Part shown: in pieces, positions 1 through 6,448 of the stretch
How the letters are laid out: each line of letters opens with the position of its first letter
Position numbering within the stretch: the stretch's first letter is position 1
DNA from: an uncultured Eubacteriales bacterium
GTDB lineage: Bacteria > Bacillota > Clostridia > Lachnospirales > Lachnospiraceae
Assembly: GCA_900321145.1 (NCBI GenBank)
Contig: ONVB01000271.1
Span: 1 to 6,448 of the forward strand
Length of the DNA stretch: 6,448 nucleotides
Direction: 5' to 3'
Made by a program: the position numbers and the translations under genes
Notes under the pieces: model-generated
What the model was told of the DNA's origin: nothing
Database searches by the model: none
Seen by the model: only the letters and a program-made list of their open reading frames with translations

Positions 1-3000
1 AGGACCTTCTTTGCCGATCTTCGCGATAAGGACTATGAGTCGGCAATCGCCATGGTTCACTCAAGATTTTCCACGAATACCATGCCGAGCTGGAACAGGG
101 CTCACCCGAACCGTTTCCTGGTTCACAACGGTGAGATCAATACGATAAAGGGAAATGCGGACAAGATGCTCGCACGTGAGGAGACCATGTATACCGACAA
201 GTTCTCGGCAGAGGATATGACCAAGGTTCTTCCGGTCATCTCGCAGAGCGGTTCGGATTCGGCCATGCTTGACAATGTTCTCGAGTTCCTTGTGATGAGC
301 GGCATCGATCTTCCTCTTGCCATGACTATCATGATCCCGGAGCCGTGGGCACACAACGAGACGCTGTCACGTGAGGAGAGGGACTTCTATCAGTACTATG
401 CGACCATGATGGAGCCGTGGGACGGCCCTGCTTCGATTCTGTTCTCCGACGGAGATGTGATGGGTGCCATCCTTGACAGAAACGGCTTAAGACCGTCGAG
501 ATACTACGTGATGGACGACGGCAGACTGATCCTTTCGTCCGAGGTGGGTGTTCTTCCTCTTGATGAGAGCCATATTGTAAGGAAAGAGCGACTGCATCCC
601 GGCAAGCTCCTGCTCGTAGATACAAAGGAAAAGCGTATCTTATCGGATGAGGAGATCAAGGAGCGCTATGCGAGGAAGGAGCCTTACGGAGAGTGGCTTG
701 ACAGCAACCTGACTCAGCTTTCGGACTTAAAGATACCGAACAAGAAGGTTCCGGCTCTTAACCGTGAGCAGAGGATGCGCCTTCAGAAGGCCTTTGGCTA
801 TACCTGGGAGAACTATCACGACGGTATACTGAATATGGCGAAGGAGGGCACCGAGGCCATAGGCTCTATGGGCGTGGATACTCCGATCGCCGCGCTCTCC
901 GATGAGTACCAGCCCCTGTTCTACTACTTCAAGCAGCTCTTTGCACAGGTCACGAATCCTCCGATCGATGCGATAAGGGAGGAGATAGTTACCTCGCGTA
1001 CTGTGTATGTGGGAAAGAACGGTAACCTCCTTGAGGAGAAGCCCGAGAACTGCCATGTGCTGAAGATAAACAATCCGATCCTTACGGATCTTGATCTGCT
1101 CAAGATAGAAAATATGAAGAAGGACGGCTTCAGGGTAGCGAAGATATCAACGCTGTTCTACAAGAGCACACCGATGAAGAGGGTCATCTCTCATCTTTTT
1201 GTGGAGGTTGACAAGGCCTACAGAGAAGGCGCCAACATCGTCATCCTCTCGGACAGGGGAGTGGACGAGAACCATGTAGCCATTCCGTCGCTGCTTGCCG
1301 TATCGGCGGTTCACAAGCACTTAGTCGAGACTAAGAAATGTACCGCTATGAGCCTTATACTCGAGTCGGGCGAGCCAAGAGAGGTACATCACTTCGCAAC
1401 CCTGCTCGGATACGGTGCATCGGCCGTAAATCCGTACCTTGCGCATGCCACCATAAAAGAGCTTGTGGATGAGGAGCTTCTCGACAAGGATTACTATGCT
1501 GCGGTTGAAGACTTCGATAATGCCGTTCTCTTCGGCATAGTGAAGATCGCATCAAAGATGGGTATCTCGACCATACAGTCATATCAGGGCAGCAAGATAT
1601 TTGAGGCTATAGGCATATCCGAGGAGGTAATAAATGACTACTTCCCCGGCACCGTAAGCCGTGTGGGCGGAATCACCTTAGATGACATAGGCGAGGCTGT
1701 CGACAGGCAGCACAGCAAGGCATTCGATCCGCTCGGACTGCCCGTGAACCTTGAGCTTACAGCCATGGGAAGACATAAGAGCAGAAGCGGCGGAGAAAAC
1801 CACAGATACAATCCGAAGACCATACATATGCTTCAGCTTGCCACCAGAGAGGGAAGCTATGAGAAGTTTAAGGAATATACGGATATGGTGGATGCGGAGG
1901 AGACAGGCTACTTAAGAAGCCTGCTCGAGTTCAACTATCCCGAGAGCGGTGTGCCTCTTGAAGAGGTGGAGAGCGAGGACGAGATCGTGACCAGGTTCAA
2001 GACCGGTGCCATGTCCTACGGCTCCATATCGGAGGAGGCTCACCAGACTCTGGCCGTAGCCATGAACAGGCTGCACGGTAAATCAAACAGCGGTGAGGGC
2101 GGTGAGAGCGAGGAGCGCATACTTTCAGCAGGTACCGCTGACGACAGAAGCTCTGCCATAAAGCAGGTAGCGAGCGGGCGTTTCGGTGTTACAAGCCGTT
2201 ATCTGGTAAGTGCAAAGGAAATCCAGATCAAGATGGCTCAGGGTGCTAAGCCCGGAGAAGGCGGACATCTGCCCGGCAAGAAGGTATATCCGTGGATCGC
2301 GAAGACCAGACACTCAACCCCGGGCGTCAGTCTTATATCCCCGCCGCCTCACCATGACATCTACTCCATAGAGGATCTGGCACAGCTTATCTACGACCTT
2401 AAAAATGCGAACAAGAACGCGCGTATATCCGTAAAGCTCGTATCAGAGGCTGGAGTCGGAACTGTAGCCGCAGGTGTTGCAAAGGCCGGCGCCGGAGTAG
2501 TTCTTATATCCGGTTATGACGGCGGAACGGGTGCAGCTCCTCTTTCATCCATACACAACGCAGGTCTTCCCTGGGAACTCGGACTTGCCGAGACTCACCA
2601 GACACTTATTGCAAACGGACTTAGAAACAAGGTTGTGATCGAGACCGACGGTAAGCTTATGAGCGGGCGTGATGTGGCCATAGCGGCTATCCTCGGAGCG
2701 GAGGAATTCGGCTTTGCGACGGCGCCTCTTATAACCATGGGCTGCGTGATGATGCGTGCCTGCCAGTCGGATACCTGCCCCATGGGCGTGGCAACTCAGA
2801 ACCCCGAGCTCAGGAAGCGCTTTGCGGGCAAGCCGGAGTATGTGGAGAACTTCATGCGCTTTATAGCAAGGCAGCTCAGGGAGATCATGAGCAGGCTCGG
2901 TGTTCGCTCAGTGGATGAGCTTGTGGGTAGAACAGATCTTTTGAAGAAAAAGGATAAGATGAACGACCATGAGCAGAAGCTCGACCTGTCGCGCATACTT

Positions 3001-3945
3001 CTTGATATGTCCGGCGAGGACAGAAAAAATGTTACATTTTCACCGGATGCCCTATATGACTTCAAGCTCAAGGAGACCAAGGATGAGAGCGTGCTGATCG
3101 CATCAAAGGATATCATGAAAGCGGTTGAGACAGGAAAGAAGGCAAGCGCCGAGGTTGCACTTCGCAGCGTGGACAGAACCTTCGGAACCCTGCTCGGAGC
3201 CGAGATCACCAGAAAGCATCCCGAGGGACTTGCCGATGATACCATAACGGTAAAGTGTACAGGGTCGGGCGGACAGAGCTTCGGTGCATTTATTCCCAAG
3301 GGACTTACCTTGAATCTTGTTGGTGACAGCAACGATTACTTCGGTAAGGGACTCTCGGGCGGAAAGCTTACAGTGTCAGCACCTAAGGAAGCAAGCTACG
3401 ATCCGCACGAGAACATAATCATAGGAAATGTAGCGCTGTACGGCGCAACCTCGGGCCGTGCGTTCATAGCGGGCATGGCGGGTGAGCGCTTCTGTATCAG
3501 GAACTCAGGTGCCGTTGCGGTAGTCGAGGGCGTGGGAGAGCACGGCTGCGAGTATATGACCGGCGGTGTTGCTGTTATCCTGGGAGATACGGGCAAGAAC
3601 TTCGCGGCAGGTATGAGCGGCGGAATAGCTTATGTTCTTGACGAGGGCAGCAAGCTGTACAGGAATCTGAACAAGCAGCTTGTCAGCATGGAGAAGCTTG
3701 AGCATAAGAATGACATAAACGAATTAAAGAGTCTTATCGAGGAGCATGTAGCTTGCACAGGTTCTAAGAAAGGCGCTGAGATACTTGAGCACTTTGAAGA
3801 GTATGTACCGATGTTCAAGAAGATCATACCGTCGGACTACAAGATCATGCTTAAGAAGATAGCAAGCTTTGAGGAGCAGGGCGCAGATCAGGAGACTGCA
3901 AAGATAGAAGCATTCAAGGCATTTGTGAACGGAGGTGAGGAATAA
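1..3945 (+). CDS. gltB: Glutamate synthase large (alpha) subunit, 5' end missing
   Basis: This is the large subunit of NADPH-dependent glutamate synthase (GOGAT), a cytoplasmic enzyme that hydrolyses glutamine and channels the ammonia to 2-oxoglutarate to form glutamate. The frame is open from base 1, so the ATG at 52 is not the start: it lies inside the conserved AMVHSRFSTNT motif. Counting codons from base 1, glutaminase-domain residues R22, N43-G44 and D86 match R210, N231-G232 and D273 of Azospirillum GltB, so about 188 mature residues, including the catalytic N-terminal Cys, lie upstream. The inactive central domain follows (about codons 236-600). The FMN/2-oxoglutarate synthase domain (about 600-1015) contains TGAMSYGSISEEAH, SNSGEGGE and GYDGGTGAAP, plus the 3Fe-4S cysteines C915, C921 and C926. 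The C-terminal beta-helix domain (to 1314) has glycine-rich repeats beginning near TGSGGQSFGAF. Inferred full length is about 1500 residues, normal for the family. No frameshift is visible. The domain borders are approximate. Confidence 0.97.
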   Translation, partial: RTFFADLRDKDYESAIAMVHSRFSTNTMPSWNRAHPNRFLVHNGEINTIKGNADKMLAREETMYTDKFSAEDMTKVLPVISQSGSDSAMLDNVLEFLVMSGIDLPLAMTIMIPEPWAHNETLSREERDFYQYYATMMEPWDGPASILFSDGDVMGAILDRNGLRPSRYYVMDDGRLILSSEVGVLPLDESHIVRKERLHPGKLLLVDTKEKRILSDEEIKERYARKEPYGEWLDSNLTQLSDLKIPNKKVPALNREQRMRLQKAFGYTWENYHDGILNMAKEGTEAIGSMGVDTPIAALSDEYQPLFYYFKQLFAQVTNPPIDAIREEIVTSRTVYVGKNGNLLEEKPENCHVLKINNPILTDLDLLKIENMKKDGFRVAKISTLFYKSTPMKRVISHLFVEVDKAYREGANIVILSDRGVDENHVAIPSLLAVSAVHKHLVETKKCTAMSLILESGEPREVHHFATLLGYGASAVNPYLAHATIKELVDEELLDKDYYAAVEDFDNAVLFGIVKIASKMGISTIQSYQGSKIFEAIGISEEVINDYFPGTVSRVGGITLDDIGEAVDRQHSKAFDPLGLPVNLELTAMGRHKSRSGGENHRYNPKTIHMLQLATREGSYEKFKEYTDMVDAEETGYLRSLLEFNYPESGVPLEEVESEDEIVTRFKTGAMSYGSISEEAHQTLAVAMNRLHGKSNSGEGGESEERILSAGTADDRSSAIKQVASGRFGVTSRYLVSAKEIQIKMAQGAKPGEGGHLPGKKVYPWIAKTRHSTPGVSLISPPPHHDIYSIEDLAQLIYDLKNANKNARISVKLVSEAGVGTVAAGVAKAGAGVVLISGYDGGTGAAPLSSIHNAGLPWELGLAETHQTLIANGLRNKVVIETDGKLMSGRDVAIAAILGAEEFGFATAPLITMGCVMMRACQSDTCPMGVATQNPELRKRFAGKPEYVENFMRFIARQLREIMSRLGVRSVDELVGRTDLLKKKDKMNDHEQKLDLSRILLDMSGEDRKNVTFSPDALYDFKLKETKDESVLIASKDIMKAVETGKKASAEVALRSVDRTFGTLLGAEITRKHPEGLADDTITVKCTGSGGQSFGAFIPKGLTLNLVGDSNDYFGKGLSGGKLTVSAPKEASYDPHENIIIGNVALYGATSGRAFIAGMAGERFCIRNSGAVAVVEGVGEHGCEYMTGGVAVILGDTGKNFAAGMSGGIAYVLDEGSKLYRNLNKQLVSMEKLEHKNDINELKSLIEEHVACTGSKKGAEILEHFEEYVPMFKKIIPSDYKIMLKKIASFEEQGADQETAKIEAFKAFVNGGEE
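3931..3935 (+). promoter_or_regulatory. Ribosome binding site of gltD
   Basis: GGAGG lies nine bases before the gltD ATG at 3945, inside the last codons of gltB. The gltB stop TAA (3943-3945) shares its last A with the gltD ATG. This arrangement supports the chosen start and suggests translational coupling, which would help produce the two subunits in equal amounts. Confidence 0.85.
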
Positions 3946-5429
3946 TGGGAAAGACGACAGGATTTTTGGAGTATGACAGAGCAGACGGTCCGGTACGCCC
4001 GGAGGAGGAGCGTGTAAAGGATTTCTATGAGTTTCACGGCGAGTTAAATCAGCGCGAGCGCGAAAAACAGGCGGCCAGGTGTATGGACTGCGGAGTTCCC
4101 TTCTGTCAGGCCGGCTGCATGATAGCCGGTATGATGTCGGGCTGTCCTCTGCACAACCTTGTGCCCGAGGTCAACGACCTGGTTTACAGAGGCAGGATGG
4201 ATGAAGCCTACAGGAGACTTTCGGTGACGCACAGCTTTCCCGAGTTCACAAGCCGTGTATGCCCGGCACTGTGCGAGGCCGCTTGTACCTGCGGTCTTAA
4301 CGATGCACCCGTAGCCACAAAGGAGAACGAGAGAGCTGTAATAGAGTATGCATATGAGCATGGCCTGGTTACCGAGGAAGCTCCGGCGGTACGCACGGGT
4401 AAGCGCGTGGCTGTTGTCGGAAGCGGGCCGGCGGGACTTGCGGCCGCACAGCTTCTGAACAAAAGAGGACATGAAGTAACGGTGTACGAGAGACATGATC
4501 GAGTGGGCGGCCTTTTGATGTACGGCATACCGAACATGAAGCTTGAGAAGCGCATTATAGAAAGAAGGATCGGGCTCATGAAGGAGGCCGGGGTACATTT
4601 CGTGGTAAATGCGGATATCGGCAGAGATATTCCGGCAGAGCAACTGTCTAACGAGTTCGACAGTGTGATCCTTGCCTGTGGTGCATCCAATCCGAGAGAT
4701 ATACAGGCTCCGGGAAGAGACGCGAAGGGGATACGCTTTGCGGTTGATTTTCTCTCCGAGGTTACCGGACGCCTGCTTGATTCGGATTTTAATGAAGTAC
4801 CGACAGACCTTGCAAAGGACAAGGATGTGATAGTCATCGGAGGCGGTGACACGGGCAATGATTGTGTCGGAAGCTGCATCAGACTCGGCGCAAAAAGCGT
4901 GACACAGCTTGAGATGATGCCGAAGCCTCTTGAAGAGAGGGCTAAGTCAAACCCGTGGCCGGAGTGGCCGCGCATACTCAAGGTTGATTACGGTCAGGAA
5001 GAGGCCATATGGAAGTTTGGCGCCGATCCGAGAGTATATCAGACTACGGTCAAGGAATTTGTCAAGGATAAGAAGGGTAATCTTAAGGAGGTTGTGCTTG
5101 TATCCCTGGAGGCAAAGAGGGACGAGAAGACAGGCAGGATGAATATGGTTCCCGTGGAGGGAACAGAGAAGAAGGTTCCCGCACAGCTGGTGCTTATAGC
5201 GGCAGGCTTCCTCGGAAGCGAGAAATATGTGACCGATGCATTTGGTGTGGAAACGGATGCAAGGACAAATGTAAAGACCGGTGCAGCGGACTTCGCTACC
5301 TCAAAGAGCAGGATATATACCGCGGGAGATATGCACCGCGGACAGTCACTCGTTGTAAGAGCGATCGCTGAAGGCCGTGAAGCGGCAAAGGCAGTAGACA
5401 AGGCGTTGATGGGATATAGCAATCTGTAA
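3945..5429 (+). CDS. gltD: Glutamate synthase small (beta) subunit, NADPH-dependent
   Basis: This 494-residue protein is the electron-input subunit of glutamate synthase: it oxidises NADPH on FAD and passes electrons through iron-sulfur clusters to the FMN of GltB. The N-terminal cluster-binding domain (about 1-145) has C47, C50, C54, C58 and C67, then C106, C110, C114 and C116. The FAD Rossmann motif is GSGPAG at 159-164, followed by a conserved YGIPNMKLEK segment at 193-202. The second nucleotide site, for NADPH, is GGGDTG at 299-304. The C-terminal FAD motif is AGDMHRGQSLV at 460-470. The length and the 12-residue spacer between C54 and C67 match the Bacillus/clostridial form rather than the shorter E. 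coli form. The start is fixed by the family N-terminus MGKTTGFLEYDR and the GGAGG site. It overlaps gltB by one base. Related dihydropyrimidine dehydrogenase-type or NfnB-like proteins share the fold, but the adjacent gltB makes GltD nearly certain. Confidence 0.97.
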   Translation: MGKTTGFLEYDRADGPVRPEEERVKDFYEFHGELNQREREKQAARCMDCGVPFCQAGCMIAGMMSGCPLHNLVPEVNDLVYRGRMDEAYRRLSVTHSFPEFTSRVCPALCEAACTCGLNDAPVATKENERAVIEYAYEHGLVTEEAPAVRTGKRVAVVGSGPAGLAAAQLLNKRGHEVTVYERHDRVGGLLMYGIPNMKLEKRIIERRIGLMKEAGVHFVVNADIGRDIPAEQLSNEFDSVILACGASNPRDIQAPGRDAKGIRFAVDFLSEVTGRLLDSDFNEVPTDLAKDKDVIVIGGGDTGNDCVGSCIRLGAKSVTQLEMMPKPLEERAKSNPWPEWPRILKVDYGQEEAIWKFGADPRVYQTTVKEFVKDKKGNLKEVVLVSLEAKRDEKTGRMNMVPVEGTEKKVPAQLVLIAAGFLGSEKYVTDAFGVETDARTNVKTGAADFATSKSRIYTAGDMHRGQSLVVRAIAEGREAAKAVDKALMGYSNL

Positions 5430-5434
5430 GGAGG
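5427..5434 (+). promoter_or_regulatory. Ribosome binding site of pyrG overlapping the gltD stop codon
   Basis: TAAGGAGG is fully complementary to the usual 3' end of bacterial 16S rRNA, and its TAA is the gltD stop codon. It sits five bases before the ATG at 5440. Another ATG at 5435 directly abuts the site, too close to be used, and opens only ATG CTA TGA; the spacing and the family N-terminus both select 5440 as the pyrG start. Confidence 0.9.
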
Positions 5435-5439
5435 ATGCT

Positions 5440-6448
5440 ATGACAAAGTATATATTTGTGACCGGAGGAGTTGTCTCCGGTCTGGGCAAAGGAATAACGG
5501 CAGCCTCGCTCGGCAGGCTGCTCAAGGCAAGGGGGCTTAAGGTTGCGGCTCAGAAGCTCGATCCGTATATAAACGTGGATCCCGGCACCATGAGCCCCTA
5601 CCAGCACGGCGAGGTCTATGTGACCGAGGACGGAGCGGAAACAGACCTTGATCTCGGACATTATGAAAGATTTATTGACGAAGATTTAAATAAGTATTCC
5701 AATTTGACCTCAGGTAAGGTATATTGGAACGTGCTGAACAAAGAGAGGCGGGGTGAGTACTTAGGCTCGACCGTGCAGGTCATACCGCATATCACGAATG
5801 AGATAAAGGAATTCGTATATCGCGTTGGCAGGGAGACTGACGCCGATGTGGTGATAACCGAGATAGGAGGAACCATAGGTGACATAGAATCCCAGCCGTT
5901 TTTGGAGGCTGTCAGACAGATCTCTCTTGAGGTTGGCAAGCAGGACAGTCTCTTTATTCATGTCACGCTGGTGCCTTATCTTCACGGCTCCGATGAGCAT
6001 AAGTCAAAGCCGACACAGCACTCCGTGAAGGAGCTGCAGGGTATGGGCATAAACCCGGATATCATAGTTCTTCGCTGCGATGAACCTTTGGAGGAGAGCA
6101 TATTTAAGAAGATATCCATGTTCTGCAACGTCAAGGAGGACTGCGTTATAGAGAACCGTACTTTGGAAAGTCTCTATGAGGCTCCGCTTATGCTCGAGCA
6201 GTCGAACTTCTCGGGAGTATGCTGCAGGGAGCTTTCCATAGATGCCCCCGAACCGGACCTTACCGAATGGCAGGAGCTTGTGGAGAAGATCAAGAGCAGG
6301 AAGTCGGAAGTGACTATCGCGTTAGTCGGAAAATATGTGCAGCTTCACGATGCCTATCTCTCGGTGGCAGAGGCGCTTCATCACGCGGGCTTTTCCCACG
6401 GCGTGCATGTAAATATCGAGTGGATCGACTCAGAGGAGATAGACGAGA
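5440..6448 (+). CDS. pyrG: CTP synthase (glutamine-hydrolysing), 3' end missing
   Basis: CTP synthase makes CTP from UTP, ATP and glutamine, the last step of de novo pyrimidine nucleotide synthesis, in the cytoplasm. The visible 336 codons (family about 535) begin MTKYIFVTGGVVSGLGKG, the amidoligase P-loop with K17. DPYINVDPGTMSPYQHGEV follows at 41-59. The Mg-binding acids are D71 in ETDLDLGHYERF and E141 in TEIGGTIGDIES. The KSKPTQ nucleotide-binding segment is at 188-193, in the region that binds UTP and the inhibitor CTP. The synthase domain ends near 268, and the class I glutaminase domain starts near 291 with VGKYVQLHDAYLSV. The glutaminase Cys-His-Glu triad lies beyond the right edge and cannot be checked. 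Position 14 is Gly where E. coli and Bacillus have Ser; I recall this as usual in Lachnospiraceae. The gene follows gltD after 10 bases and is probably co-transcribed. No internal stop or frameshift is visible. Confidence 0.97.
   Translation, partial: MTKYIFVTGGVVSGLGKGITAASLGRLLKARGLKVAAQKLDPYINVDPGTMSPYQHGEVYVTEDGAETDLDLGHYERFIDEDLNKYSNLTSGKVYWNVLNKERRGEYLGSTVQVIPHITNEIKEFVYRVGRETDADVVITEIGGTIGDIESQPFLEAVRQISLEVGKQDSLFIHVTLVPYLHGSDEHKSKPTQHSVKELQGMGINPDIIVLRCDEPLEESIFKKISMFCNVKEDCVIENRTLESLYEAPLMLEQSNFSGVCCRELSIDAPEPDLTEWQELVEKIKSRKSEVTIALVGKYVQLHDAYLSVAEALHHAGFSHGVHVNIEWIDSEEIDE
5460..5482 (+). other. Perfect inverted repeat (potential mRNA hairpin) in the first codons of pyrG
   Basis: GACCGGAG (5460-5467) and CTCCGGTC (5475-5482) are exact reverse complements with a seven-base loop, and a further G-U pair could close the loop to five bases. 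The structure begins 20 bases after the A of the pyrG ATG, within the P-loop codons. No T-run follows, so it is not an intrinsic terminator. The repeat is seen directly; any effect on translation is inference, and the glycine-valine-serine codons alone could create it by chance. Confidence 0.45.

Noticed and set aside
52..54. ATG at 52 as the start of gltB
   Set aside because: The frame is open back to base 1 and encodes TFFADLRDKDYESAIA, which continues the conserved glutaminase domain upstream. Starting at 52 would remove the catalytic N-terminal part of the enzyme.
3026..3040. AT-rich palindrome AAAATGT-T-ACATTTT inside gltB
   Set aside because: It is an exact seven-base inverted repeat with a one-base centre and looks operator-like, but it lies deep inside the gltB coding region near the border of the synthase and C-terminal domains, with no gene start nearby. 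A single copy of this length is plausible by chance.
2796..3332. Minus-strand open frame of 178 codons opposite gltB
   Set aside because: The translation is low-complexity serine/phenylalanine-rich and antisense to the conserved gltB synthase and C-terminal domains; no family resemblance was recognised.
4044..4643. Minus-strand open frame of 199 codons opposite gltD
   Set aside because: It overlaps both gltD and another minus-strand frame and shows no recognisable domain; treated as a chance opening.
4208..4981. Minus-strand open frame of 257 codons opposite gltD
   Set aside because: It lies wholly opposite a strongly conserved gltD, its translation resembles no family I know, and it is serine- and leucine-rich as expected for a frame opposite a GC-balanced gene.
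5313..5318. TATATA as a possible -10 element for a pyrG promoter inside gltD
   Set aside because: No convincing -35 hexamer is seen about 17 bases upstream, and ATA-rich codons are common in this gene, so there is no support for a promoter.

Overview
The window holds three protein genes on the + strand, packed end to end with almost no non-coding DNA: the 3' part of gltB (glutamate synthase large subunit), all of gltD (glutamate synthase small subunit) and the 5' part of pyrG (CTP synthase). No RNA gene, mobile element, CRISPR array or terminator was seen. No stretch over 300 bases lacks a gene; the only non-coding gap is the 10 bases between gltD and pyrG.

Layout: gltB runs off the left edge (bases 1-3945, about 1314 of roughly 1500 residues visible). 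Its stop overlaps the gltD start by one base (TAATG). gltD spans 3945-5429. pyrG starts at 5440 behind a perfect TAAGGAGG ribosome binding site that uses the gltD stop codon, and runs off the right edge with 336 codons visible. This spacing suggests one transcript with coupled translation; promoter and terminator lie outside the window.

The source looks like an anaerobic Firmicute, most likely a Lachnospiraceae-type Clostridium relative. This is judged from remembered family sequence: the GltD N-terminus has the Gram-positive form of the cysteine region, and PyrG carries VVSGLGKG and HGSDEHKSKPTQ segments that I associate with that group. Strong GGAGG sites and frequent ATA, AGA and AGG codons fit. 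Base composition appears near 50% G+C by eye, not computed. Genus cannot be named.

The genes share a substrate. GltB splits glutamine and passes ammonia to 2-oxoglutarate, using electrons that GltD takes from NADPH; PyrG also splits glutamine, to aminate UTP to CTP. The window therefore looks like a housekeeping nitrogen and nucleotide block in which both enzymes consume glutamine. I found no sign of a new biological system. The points worth a second look are the lack of room for a pyrG attenuator leader, a perfect hairpin in the first codons of pyrG, and a few residue variations in iron-sulfur and nucleotide-binding motifs.
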